This document shows positions 51,484 through 59,756 of a stretch of DNA of 64,000 bases, in pieces. Under the pieces are notes generated by a model. That model ran no database searches. It had not been told where the DNA came from and worked only from the letters and a program-made list of their open reading frames with translations. Source of the DNA: Micromonospora sp. U21 (GTDB taxonomy: Bacteria; Actinomycetota; Actinomycetes; Mycobacteriales; Micromonosporaceae); contig NZ_JAGPYK010000034.1 of the NCBI RefSeq assembly GCF_018070045.1, forward strand, positions 1-64,000. The letters run 5' to 3'. Every line of letters begins with the position of its first letter. Position 1 is the stretch's first letter. The position numbers and the translations under genes are program-made.

Positions 51484-51888
51484 TCAGGCGGACTCTCGCA
51501 CCGTCGTCCCAAGAGCATTGTCGATCAGGTACCGCCAGCGTCCATCCGCGCCGCGGCGCACGACATCGCTTGCCGAGCCTTCAAGGTGCACGTGCTCGCC
51601 GTCGGGACCTGTGCCATCAATTGACCAGTCCAACACGATCTGGGCGATATCGCCGGCAACGAACACATGGCGCGCCTTGGCCTTCAGCGGCAGACCGAGA
51701 CTGACATCGCGCTCGAGTTGCGCTGCGATCTCAGTGGGATCAGTGACGGGTCGGCCGTCTCTCGCGACGAACACGGCCCCCGGCTCGAACTGGGCCATCA
51801 TTGCGCTGACCTTGCCGGAGTTGAATCGCTCAACCAGCGACTTGACGACGCCTTCGGGTTCAGTGGCGAGTGGATAGGACTCAGGCAT
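51484..51888 (-). CDS. SnoaL/DUF4440-like NTF2-fold protein
   Basis: A 134-aa protein from ATG 51888 with AGGGAGCC upstream; the longer open frame lacks a start signal. VVKSLVERFNSGKVSAMMAQFEPGAVFVARDGRPVTDPTEIAAQLERDVSLG and HVFVAGDIAQIVLDWSIDGTGPDGEHVHLEGSASDVVRRGADGRWRYLIDN follow the DUF4440/SnoaL_2 pattern. Likely a small ligand-binding or isomerase-type protein; substrate unknown. Confidence 0.85.
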   Translation of the reverse strand: MPESYPLATEPEGVVKSLVERFNSGKVSAMMAQFEPGAVFVARDGRPVTDPTEIAAQLERDVSLGLPLKAKARHVFVAGDIAQIVLDWSIDGTGPDGEHVHLEGSASDVVRRGADGRWRYLIDNALGTTVRESA

Positions 51889-52424
51889 GTCGGCTCCCTG
51901 TTCGTGTTGGTTCGGTCCGGCCACGACTGGAAGAACTGGTCCAGTATAAGAGGAGTCTCCCGCAGGAGTCTGGCGGTTAGATCCCAAGGGAAGTACGCCT
52001 GACGACGGGAAATGCACAACGCTGGCCGATGAGCCGCCTCAAGGGACATTGACGGCTAGTTGACCAGCTGCGACGAAACGGTCCAGATGTGGCCAGGTGG
52101 CTGCACGCGTCCACGAGCACCATGGCGGTGTAGAGGAGATCTCGCAGGCGGCCGCAGCCGGGCGGTTGACGGCGCGTGAAGCGAAGACGAAGTCCAGAAT
52201 CGCCCGCCGATCTTAGGGGCGCCATTGTTCGGCACGATGGATAGGGGTGTCCTCCCTGAGGAGCAGGAGCGGCTGACTAAGGAGAAGCCGCGACCCACTC
52301 ACAACGAATACCGACAGACCGCTTACGATGCCACGGCCAACAATCCAAGCAGTGTTGGTGTATTGGCGGAACTGGTGATGCTGCGCGATCCGGTGCGGGG
52401 TGCACGGACCGAATGGAACGGCGC
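51889..52424. other. Gene-free stretch next to IS5 remnant
   Basis: About 540 bases with no supported gene. Several short open frames exist on both strands, but none has a ribosome site or a recognisable domain. It probably contains debris from the neighbouring IS insertion. Confidence 0.4.
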
Positions 52425-53090
52425 TCAGGTGCGGGCCGGCGCCTCGCCGACGGCGGCGTTGCAAGCCTGTTCGCCGACCTGGCACCGTCCGTGAGCCGGC
52501 GCGACCATCGGCTCACGGTCGTCCGTCCGCGCTTCATCGATACCGTCAGCTGGACGGCGAGGGCTTGCTGCTCGTCCCGTCAGCGTTCGTGTGGCGACCG
52601 TCTTCTCCAGCGCGGTGCCGCCCTGGCAGCCGACCCTGCCCAGATGAAGCTTGGTGGTCCAGCCCTCGCGGGAACGGCCCAGGGCGCGGTCGGTGGGCTC
52701 GGGCTCACCGCTGCCGCCGGGTGGTTCCTTCTGCACCTCGGGCCGGGTACGGGCACCGGCAGCATGTTGATTCGCGCGGGCGATGGTGGAGTCCACGCTG
52801 ACCTCCCAGGTGATCAACCCACGGGCGTCGGCGCGGCTCTGCAACCCTGTGACGATCCGCTGCCAGACCGCGGCGCGCCGCCAGCGCCGGAACAGTCCGT
52901 ACACCGTCTGCCAAGGCTCGTAGCATTCCGGCACGTCGCGCCAGGGCGATCCCACCCGCACCCGCCAACGGATCCCGTCGATGAGCTGCCGTTTACTCCA
53001 CTTCGGTGGACGACCTGGTTTCTCTCCAACGGGCAACAGCGGCGTCAGCGCCGTCCATTGCGCGTCGGTCAGGTCGAAACGCCTCGTCAC
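52425..53090 (-). pseudogene. IS5-family transposase, 3' half lost
   Basis: From GTG 53090 the frame reads MTRRFDLTDAQWTALTPLLP, KWSKRQLIDGIRWRVRVGSPWRDVPECYEPWQTVYGLFRRWRRAAVW and VSVDSTIARANQHAAG. This is the IS5 N-terminal domain with the first catalytic Asp (VDSTIARA). Similarity ends near GWTTKLHLG, and the remaining 70 codons are unrelated, so the second Asp and the Glu are missing. It differs in sequence from the IS5 fragments at 84-518 and 5329-5604. Confidence 0.8.
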
Positions 53091-53222
53091 CGCTACCCTG
53101 GCCCCAAGGTCTCCGGACTGATGGTCTTCATCTTGGTCGATGAACCACCTGCCGGAGACCTCGCTACATATCGGGCACCGACACGCGCGTACTCGCCGGC
53201 TTGATTCGGCCTGAGCCGACTA

Positions 53223-53729
53223 TTACTCGGCTTCGACCTCGGTGCGATAGGCAGTCAAGCCGCGTCGCTGATAGTTGCGTAGTGCATTCGGATGGTCAAA
53301 CGAGCATGTGTGCAGCCAAACCCTGCGTACAGTCGGAGACTCCACGGCCTCACTGTTCCAGGCTTGCCGGATGGTCAGCGTCAGCGCATGGCCACCGAGA
53401 CCTCTCCCGACATATTCGGGCAACAGCCCAAAGGTGGTGATCTCCACATCTCCGTCACGCTGGGGTTCCAAATTTGCAACCCCCACGGTCTCGTCCTTCA
53501 GGGTGATGAACCAGTACTGGCGCAGTGGACGACACCGCATCAGCTCCTGCCACTCTTCGTTCGTGCGAGACGTACTCCGCCACCCGTAGGGGGCTCCGAC
53601 CTGAGCATTGGTGGCACGCACGAGCGGCAGGCCACCGTCAACGCGCCGTAGGAGAAGTTGCGGCACCACCTTCCCAGGCCGCAGGTCCTTGGCGCTATTC
53701 ATCTCCAGGTAGGTGACAACCTTTGTCAT
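53223..53729 (-). CDS. GNAT-family N-acetyltransferase
   Basis: A 168-aa protein from ATG 53729 with only a weak ribosome site. QYWFITLKDETVGVANLEPQRDGDVEITTFGLLPEYVGRGLGGHALTLTIRQAW contains the acetyl-CoA loop (GRGLGGHA, the Q/RxxGxG/A motif), and ALRNYQRRGLTAYR is the typical C-terminal strand. It acetylates an unknown amine. An inverted repeat at 53107-53116/53152-53161, 60 bp downstream, may end its transcript. Confidence 0.85.
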   Translation of the reverse strand: MTKVVTYLEMNSAKDLRPGKVVPQLLLRRVDGGLPLVRATNAQVGAPYGWRSTSRTNEEWQELMRCRPLRQYWFITLKDETVGVANLEPQRDGDVEITTFGLLPEYVGRGLGGHALTLTIRQAWNSEAVESPTVRRVWLHTCSFDHPNALRNYQRRGLTAYRTEVEAE

Positions 53730-53793
53730 GCCGGCAGGCTACCCATCGTTCCGAGTAGGCCCAACATGAGCACTTCTGAAACGCGGCCCAGGT

Positions 53794-54228
53794 CTATGCC
53801 GCACGCCCCGCCTTCGCCACCCATGTCCCGCTGAGTGCGACCGCGAACACGAGAGCGGCAAGCATCCAGGCGAGCCAGGAAGGACCGTCAGGACGCACTA
53901 CGGTCCATGCAACGATCAAGGACCCGATCACCACGACCGCCAGGGCTACCAGATAACCGACGCCGACAGCGCTGGTCGGAAAAGGCAGACGAGCTCCCCA
54001 GGCTTTCCCCACGATACGGCTAGTCACACGGCTGGTCACTCCCACAAGTAGGGCGGCGGCGACGAGAAAGAGGCCCGAGATCTGCTGCGGCAGAAGAGCA
54101 GTTGCCACGACTGCAGCGCCTGTGATTACTCCGGTTATCGCGTAGTACCACCAGGGAACGACAATCTGGCGGTCAGCCGCGTTCGACCGGGCGAACGATT
54201 CTTGTTCTTCTGCTGAGGCGGGGCCCAT
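53794..54228 (-). CDS. Small integral membrane protein
   Basis: A 144-aa protein with four hydrophobic helices (YYAITGVITGAAVVATALL, SGLFLVAAALLVGV, GVGYLVALAVVVIGSLIVAW, WLAWMLAALVFAVAL). Both short ends lie on the same side. No ribosome site precedes ATG 54228. Similar unnamed four-helix proteins occur next to small regulators in actinomycetes; no function is known. Confidence 0.7.
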   Translation of the reverse strand: MGPASAEEQESFARSNAADRQIVVPWWYYAITGVITGAAVVATALLPQQISGLFLVAAALLVGVTSRVTSRIVGKAWGARLPFPTSAVGVGYLVALAVVVIGSLIVAWTVVRPDGPSWLAWMLAALVFAVALSGTWVAKAGRAA

Positions 54229-54579
54229 AGCCGTGAGTCAAGCCCTGGCCCATTGCTGTGTCAAGCTCTGTACGAATGGGGGTGTAGCGGTGGGGTGAGT
54301 CCGGTTGCCGGGTAGGGTCGAGTCGCCTTCCGTCCGAAAGACCTCGAAGTGCTCCTGGCTACCCTTGCAGGCTCCTGGCCTGACCACGTTCTGCCGCCTC
54401 GAGGAGCTCGGCCTCCGGGCTGTCGAGCAGTGCATTGAGCCGGGCCCGCCGTGATCGAGTGCCGCGTCGTCGAGCCGGACGAATGGTGCTCTCGCTGCGG
54501 CGCCGAGGGAGTGCCGCCAGGAACGGTCGGGCGGAGTCCGGCCCATGCGCCGTTCGGTCACCGACCGACCCTGGCCCGC

Positions 54580-54684
54580 TTCGGCCGTGATGTCCCGTTC
54601 GACCAGCGGATTCATCAGGTCCGTGGTCTGGAACATGCCACGGTCGGCCATCATCTGGCGCAGATGCCAGCGGTAATCCAGCTT
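54580..54684 (-). pseudogene. XRE-type helix-turn-helix regulator of an integrative element, remnant
   Basis: About 35 codons (KLDYRWHLRQMMADRGMFQTTDLMNPLVERDI) match the start of the small helix-turn-helix proteins that accompany integrases in actinobacterial elements. Sequence on both sides in this frame is meaningless, so only a fragment remains. Confidence 0.5.
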
Positions 54685-54880
54685 CTGGGCCACCAGCGGT
54701 CCTTCTCGTCCGTCTGGGCCGGTCCCTGGTCCGGCGCGAGTGCCTTGCGCAGCGCGGTGTTCATGAAGACGTCGGACACGTGCGTGTAGATCGCCGTGGA
54801 GCTGTCGTTCGGCTACCGATTCCAAGCCGGTATGGCCGACTCCATCGCCTCGATCACGGCCGCACGGCGGCCTCCTGCGA

Positions 54881-55285
54881 ATCGCGATCATCTTCGATAA
54901 GCAGGTCGCCGGTGACCCGGACGATCTCGACATGTACATGCAGCAGGTGCCCGGCGGGGCACGGTTCACTGAGGAGGCGATCTACGACGAAGCCCTGCGG
55001 CGTGGTCTCATCGACGCGAAGCTGAAGTAGGAGGTCGTCGAGCTGTACGACCACCGCAACGCGGTTGTGCACCGGTTCTTTCTGATCGGACTGCGATACA
55101 TCGACCTGGAACCACACCTTGGTCGATAGGAGCTGGTATTCCAGCAGACCTACGGCATCGTTGCGGAGCTGGAGGGACCGGCAGGTACGCGACGGTAAGG
55201 GTATGACCGTCGAGGGCAACGACCCCGAGGCCATCGCCGCATCCCTCGCCCGCATCGCCGGCAAGCTCGGCCTCCCAGACGGGGG
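54881..55285 (+). pseudogene. Decayed gene with two in-frame stops and a frameshift
   Basis: One frame reads IAIIFDKQVAGDPDDLDMYMQQVPGGARFTEEAIYDEALRRGLIDAKLK, TAG, EVVELYDHRNAVVHRFFLIGLRYIDLEPHLGR, TAG, ELVFQQTYGIVAELEG. It then shifts to DRQVRDGKGMTVEGNDPEAIAASLARIAGKLGLPDG. The continuous sense on either side of the stops shows that a real cytoplasmic protein once lay here. The DHRNAVVHRFF segment resembles HEPN-like Rx4-6H motifs. The family is otherwise unknown to me and the 5' end is not identifiable. Confidence 0.55.
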
Positions 55286-55444
55286 AGTGTCTGGGGTGAG
55301 TCCACGAAGGTGCTCGCCGTCGGCCGCCTTGGCGGGGTCGGGGTGAGGGGCGAGTTCACGCAGCGTGTAGCCGTATGGCGGACGGCCGCCGCGGTATCGG
55401 CCTACCAGGAGTGTCCGCGCGGCCATGGCGGTGCACCGAGGCAA
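55274..55444 (-). pseudogene. Large serine recombinase, fragment
   Basis: The frame from 55444 reads LVGRYRGGRPPYGYTLRELAPHPDPAKAADGEHLRGLTPD. This is the GRPPYGY segment that follows the catalytic domain in large serine recombinases. The catalytic Ser domain and the zinc/coiled-coil end are absent. Together with the XRE and tyrosine-integrase fragments it points to an eroded integrative element. Confidence 0.6.
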
Positions 55445-55570
55445 CAGCCGCCCTGACCGCCGCCGTCACAGCCTCAGGCAGCCCGGTCCACGAGCCGCGG
55501 GCCGGGCAACCGCTGATACGCGCCTTTTGGGGGTCCATCGTGGAGCATGAGCGCGGTGTACCGTCGCCGC

Positions 55571-56332
55571 ATGACGGTGCTGCAGGAGTTTGTCGCCGCT
55601 CTTTCCAGCGGCCGGATCCAGGTTGTCGACCTCACCGCTCCACTCTCGGACCAGACCCCGATCCTGGGTCTGCCCGAGCAGTTCGGCCAGACCTGGCCGT
55701 TCCGGCTCAGCGAGATCAGCCGGTACGACGACCGCGGCCCGGCCTGGTACTGGAACAACTTCTCCACCGGCGAGCACACCGGCACCCACTTCGACGCCCC
55801 GGTGCACTGGGTCACCGGTCAACAGGGCGCGGACGTGTCGCAGGTCCCGGTGAGCCAGTTGATCGCCCCGGCGGTGGTGATCGACCACACCGCCGACGCC
55901 GCCGACGATCCTGACTTCCTGCTCGAGGTCGAGCACATCAAGGCGTGGGAGGCGGAACACGGTGCCCTGCCCACCGGTGGCTGGCTGCTGTACCGCACCG
56001 GCTGGGACGCGTACGGCGACGACCCGGAGCGGTACGCCAACGCGGGGCGTACCCCGGGCATCTCCGTCGAGTGCGCCCGCTGGCTGGCCGAGGAGTCGCC
56101 GATCCAGGGCGTCGGGGTGGAGACGGTCGGGACCGACGCGGGTGCTGCGCATTCGTTCGACCCGCCGTTCCCGTGCCACTCGTTCCTGCTCGGCCAGGAG
56201 AAGTACGGCCTGACCCAGCTACGTAACCTGGCGCAGTTGCCGGCGACCGGCGCGGTGGTGATCGCCGGACCACTGCCGATCGTCTCCGGGTCCGGCAGCC
56301 CGTGCCGGGTCCTCGCGCTGGTCGAACGGTAG
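55571..56332 (+). CDS. Cyclase-family (isatin hydrolase-like) metallohydrolase
   Basis: A 253-aa protein from ATG 55571; ATG 55547 in the same frame is an alternative. The metal motif H-T-G-T-H-F-D-A-P-V-H is the full HxGTHxDxPxH consensus, unlike the first cyclase of the window. VVDLTAPLSDQTPILG, LYRTGWD and GSGSPCRVLALV complete the fold. Relatives include isatin hydrolase and kynurenine formamidase (Mn or Zn). It is 13 bp ahead of a ThDP enzyme, forming a two-gene operon in which ring opening would yield a 2-keto acid for the second enzyme (inference). Confidence 0.88.
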   Translation: MTVLQEFVAALSSGRIQVVDLTAPLSDQTPILGLPEQFGQTWPFRLSEISRYDDRGPAWYWNNFSTGEHTGTHFDAPVHWVTGQQGADVSQVPVSQLIAPAVVIDHTADAADDPDFLLEVEHIKAWEAEHGALPTGGWLLYRTGWDAYGDDPERYANAGRTPGISVECARWLAEESPIQGVGVETVGTDAGAAHSFDPPFPCHSFLLGQEKYGLTQLRNLAQLPATGAVVIAGPLPIVSGSGSPCRVLALVER

Positions 56333-56345
56333 GACCGGGCCACAG

Positions 56346-58004
56346 ATGCGGGTAGCCGAGGTGGTCGGGCGGGTTCTGTACGGACACGGCGCACGGTACG
56401 TCTTCGGGGTGGTCGGCAGCGGCAACTTCCATGTCACGAACGCGCTTGTGGCGGCCGGCGCCCGGTTCGTGGCGGCGGCCCACGAGGGCGGCGCGGCGAG
56501 CATGGCGGACGGGTACGCCCGCACCTCCGGGACGGTGGGCCTGCTCTCGGTGCACCAGGGTCCGGGGGTCACCAACGCGCTGACCGGCCTCACCGAGGCC
56601 GCGAAGAGCCGTACCCCGATGGTGGTCCTGGCCCCGGAGGCGACCGCGCCGCGGTCCAACTTCTTCATCGACCTGCCGGCGCTCGCCACCGCGGTCGGGG
56701 CCGACTTCCGCCGGGTACGCGCGACGCACACGGCCGAGGACGCCGGCGCGGCGTACCGGGCCGCCGCCCGGGGCGCGACGGTGGTGCTGGGCCTCCCGTT
56801 GGAGGTGCAGCGCACCGTGACCGAACCGTGGTCCGGCGCGGTCCCTGCGGTCGAGCCGACCCCGGCCACCGCCCCGCAGGTCGAGTCGCTGCTGGCGGCG
56901 CTCCAGGCCGCACGTCGACCGGTCTTCATCGCGGGTCGGGGCGCCCGGGCGGCCCGGGAACCGCTGACCCGGCTCGCCGACGCGTGCGGCGCGCTGCTCG
57001 CGGTCTCGGCCGCGGCGAAGGGACTGTTCGCCGGGAATCCGTGGAACATCGACGTGGCCGGCGGCTTCGCCACCCCGCTCGCCGCCGAGCTGATCGGCGC
57101 GGCGGACCTGGTCGTCGCGTGGGGCAGCACGCTGAACATGTGGACCACCCGGCACGGCGAACTGATCCCGCCTTCCGCCGTCGTCGTCCAGGTAGACCAC
57201 GACCCGGCCGCGTTCGGGGTGAACCGCCCGGTTGACCTGACGGTGGCCGGCGAGGTGGCGGCGGTCGCCGAGGCGGTGCTCGGTCGGCTGGGCGCCGGCT
57301 CCACGGGGCCCGTGGACGCCGGGAGCGGCGGCTGGCGTACGCCGGAGCTGGCACAACGGATTCGCGACCACGGCCGGTGGCGGACGGTCCCGTACCGGGA
57401 CGAGGGTGGGTCGGCGCGGGCCGGCGCCCCGGCGACGATCGACCCGAGGACCCTCTCGGCCGCCCTGGACGACCTGCTGCCGACCGACCGGACGGTGGTG
57501 GTCGACTCCGGCAACTTCATGGGCTACCCGTCGATGTGGCTCGACGTGCCGGACGTGGCCGGATTCTGTTTCACCCAGGCGTTCCAGTCGATCGGGCTCG
57601 GCCTGGCCAGTGCGCTCGGCGCGGCGGTCGCCCGGCCGGACCGGCTCACCGTCGCCGCGGTCGGCGACGGTGGCTTCGTCATGTCCGCGACCGAACTGGT
57701 CACCGCCGTCCGGCTGGCGCTACCCCTCCTCGTGGTGATCTACGACGACGCGGCGTACGGCGCCGAGGTGCACCACTTCGGCCCGGACGGGCACCCGTTG
57801 GAGACGGTCACCTTCCCCGAGACCGACCTGGCCGCGATCGCCCGTGGTTACGGCTGCGACGGGTTGACCGTCCGGACCGTCGACGATCTCGGGCCGGTAC
57901 ATCAATGGCTCGCTGGTCCCCGTACCCGACCGCTGGTGGTCGACGCCAAGGTCTGCGCCGCGCGCGGCTCATGGTGGCTGGAGGAGGCGTTCCGTGGCCA
58001 CTGA
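56346..58004 (+). CDS. Thiamine-diphosphate-dependent enzyme (acetolactate synthase/benzoylformate decarboxylase group)
   Basis: A 552-aa protein with the three ThDP domains in order: pyrimidine-binding (VVGSGNFHVTNAL, catalytic Glu47 in HEGGAASMADGYARTSG), central (about 185-330, no FAD motif apparent) and pyrophosphate-binding (GDGGFVMSATELVTAVRLALPLLVVIYDDAAYG). The Mg motif ends in DD rather than the common NN. A 2-keto-acid decarboxylase or carboligase is expected. It follows a cyclase-family hydrolase by 13 bp, so the pair may convert a cyclic imide or lactam such as isatin via its keto acid. Cytoplasmic. Confidence 0.87.
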   Translation: MRVAEVVGRVLYGHGARYVFGVVGSGNFHVTNALVAAGARFVAAAHEGGAASMADGYARTSGTVGLLSVHQGPGVTNALTGLTEAAKSRTPMVVLAPEATAPRSNFFIDLPALATAVGADFRRVRATHTAEDAGAAYRAAARGATVVLGLPLEVQRTVTEPWSGAVPAVEPTPATAPQVESLLAALQAARRPVFIAGRGARAAREPLTRLADACGALLAVSAAAKGLFAGNPWNIDVAGGFATPLAAELIGAADLVVAWGSTLNMWTTRHGELIPPSAVVVQVDHDPAAFGVNRPVDLTVAGEVAAVAEAVLGRLGAGSTGPVDAGSGGWRTPELAQRIRDHGRWRTVPYRDEGGSARAGAPATIDPRTLSAALDDLLPTDRTVVVDSGNFMGYPSMWLDVPDVAGFCFTQAFQSIGLGLASALGAAVARPDRLTVAAVGDGGFVMSATELVTAVRLALPLLVVIYDDAAYGAEVHHFGPDGHPLETVTFPETDLAAIARGYGCDGLTVRTVDDLGPVHQWLAGPRTRPLVVDAKVCAARGSWWLEEAFRGH

Positions 58005-58236
58005 ACCACCGCCGCGCGTACGGCGACGCGGGGCGCAAATTCGCAGCATTACTCGCTCAAGATGCTCGAGGACCCGTAGTCAGGCTTGTCGGTTCGCTCG
58101 CCTCAACGGGTGATAGGCCGGGCCGGGCCGGGGTCGTAGGTCACTACAGCTTGGGTGTCGGCCAGGCTCCTTGGCGAATATGGCCGTCGAGGTGGGGTCG
58201 AGCCGCTTCGCCTCATTGCGAGCCAGCCGTTCGCGC

Positions 58237-58872
58237 TCAGATGTCGATGGTGACCGGTTGCCTGAGGATGGTGCGCCGCCTGTCGGGTGCGACCTTGCGG
58301 AAGTCGCTGAGGTAGATTTCGTGGTGGGTGCCGGCCATGCGAAGACTGTGGCCAGGGATGAAATCTTGATGTAGTCGCGCGAGCACGTCGGCCTCGTCGT
58401 CGAAGGAACCGACGTGCAGCGTCTGCACGCACCGCCCCTCGGTCAGCGTCTGGAGGCGGACGTCATCGAGGCGCGTCGGTCGGTGCTTCGCCTCGGTTTG
58501 CTCGACGGCGGTCGTGAACATGGTCTGGCCGATCCAGTCCGGAACCATGAGCATCAACGTCCAGTTCCACTGTGACTTGTCCCGTGCGGTGGTGAAGGAG
58601 CCCATGTCCTCGGCCCACCACAGGCCTTCGAGGGGCGGGACGACGTAGTCGCGCCCGAGGTCGTGCTTGCTGGCGAACTTCAGCTTGTACGCCACTGGGT
58701 AGAGCGCCTCGACCGCCTCAATGAAGGCGGGCGAGGTGTTGGGGTCACCGTGGCCGTCGGTCATGAGGTACTGCATGTCGGGTACATCAACTAGCCGGAA
58801 CCGGCCTCGTTGCGCTTGGTAGGCGTCAAGGGTCTTCTTGAAGTCGGTCTTGTCGTCAGCTTTGTTGGTCAT
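58237..58872 (-). CDS. GyrI-like small-molecule-binding domain protein
   Basis: A 211-aa protein. FRLVDVPDMQYLMTDGHGDPNTSPAFIEAVEALYPVAYKLKFASKHDLGRDYVVPPLEGLWW and LTEGRCVQTLHVGSFDDEADVLARLHQDFI are characteristic of the stand-alone GyrI-like family related to SAV2567/YyaP-type proteins. The fold binds hydrophobic compounds. Its ATG overlaps the PadR coding end by 17 bp, with AGGTG as ribosome site, so the two genes form a sensing/regulation pair. Confidence 0.88.
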   Translation of the reverse strand: MTNKADDKTDFKKTLDAYQAQRGRFRLVDVPDMQYLMTDGHGDPNTSPAFIEAVEALYPVAYKLKFASKHDLGRDYVVPPLEGLWWAEDMGSFTTARDKSQWNWTLMLMVPDWIGQTMFTTAVEQTEAKHRPTRLDDVRLQTLTEGRCVQTLHVGSFDDEADVLARLHQDFIPGHSLRMAGTHHEIYLSDFRKVAPDRRRTILRQPVTIDI

Positions 58873-59398
58873 CGGGCACCTGGACTCGGCTGGCGAGCCA
58901 CTGCCTTTCCGCCTCTAGGAGGCTCAGGGAGTAGGAGAACACCTCACGCGCCGCGAACGGGGCTTGTGCCGACCGCACTTGCTGGACGGCCCCGACCGCA
59001 GCGATCCGAGCTTCGATCTGCGCCAGCCGGGTGCGCAGCGCCTGTGCGTACTGCTGCGCCGAGAGCAGGGACAGGTTGGCGACGCCGACCAGCAGTGGGT
59101 GTGGGACCGGCCGCGCCTCGGCGACGAAGGCCAGCGCGTTACGTGCCGCAACCTTGCGGCCCTCGGTGGTGGCGTGGAAGACGCGGCGGGACTTCCCGGC
59201 GGCCGGAGCCTCCGGGACGTGGAGCAGGCCGCGCTGCTCCAGCTTCGTGAGCAGGTAGTAGATGGAGGAGAACCCGATGTCGGTCCACTGCCGTATGCCG
59301 CGCTGCTCGATCACTTGCTGCAGGTCGTAACCGTGCTGTGGCCGTTCGATGACCAGGCCCAACACGGTCAGCTCAGCGGGAGTCAACTCCACGAGCAT
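58856..59398 (-). CDS. PadR-family transcriptional regulator
   Basis: A 180-aa protein. The winged helix is TPAELTVLGLVIERPQHGYDLQQVIEQRGIRQWTDIGFSSIYYLLTKLEQRGLL, followed by the beta-wing (FHATTEGRKVAARN) and a helical dimer domain. ATG 59398 has no ribosome site and abuts an 18-bp palindrome; GTG 59392 would sit 6 bases after the TAGAAT hexamer, suitable for a leaderless transcript. Autoregulation through the palindrome is likely. The co-encoded GyrI-like protein may buffer or sense the inducer. Confidence 0.9.
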   Translation of the reverse strand: MLVELTPAELTVLGLVIERPQHGYDLQQVIEQRGIRQWTDIGFSSIYYLLTKLEQRGLLHVPEAPAAGKSRRVFHATTEGRKVAARNALAFVAEARPVPHPLLVGVANLSLLSAQQYAQALRTRLAQIEARIAAVGAVQQVRSAQAPFAAREVFSYSLSLLEAERQWLASRVQVPDDQQS

Positions 59399-59415
59399 AT
59401 TCTAGCGCTAGAATA
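59398..59415. promoter_or_regulatory. Perfect palindrome at the padR start
   Basis: TATTCTAGCGCTAGAATA is an 18-bp perfect dyad that overlaps the first base of the padR ATG and contains TAGAAT, a good -10 hexamer for leftward transcription. PadR proteins usually bind such AT-flanked dyads in their own promoters, so this is the probable operator. Confidence 0.75.
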
Positions 59416-59756
59416 GAGACCTCCATGCTGGTCGCCGTGGACCGGGGAGAGGCCGCTGATCCTGCCCTCGCGTCCCCGAAGATGCCCGTCCAGGCCGGCG
59501 AGGACCTCACCGAGCACGCGCCGCGGCGCTCGCACTGTCGATGTGTCGAAGAGTGGGCCGCTGTGAGCCCGGCAGTCGTCGCGCAACTGGCGGTTGCAGG
59601 TGCGGACTCGTTCGTACTCTGCCGGATTGGTGGGTGCCAGCGAGGGCTGCTGGGCGAGCAGTGCGGCTAGCCTCGGCGCCCACGCACGACTCGACCTGAC
59701 CTACGCCGACGTTCGGTTCGGCGGGGAATTCGAACCGGTCACCGTTGAGTCTGTGG
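59416..59756. other. Gene-free stretch between padR and the kinase-like gene
   Basis: About 340 bases. A rightward 81-codon frame at 59425 and a leftward 67-codon frame are open, but both lack ribosome sites, family likeness and sensible composition. No repeat or RNA structure noticed. Confidence 0.4.
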
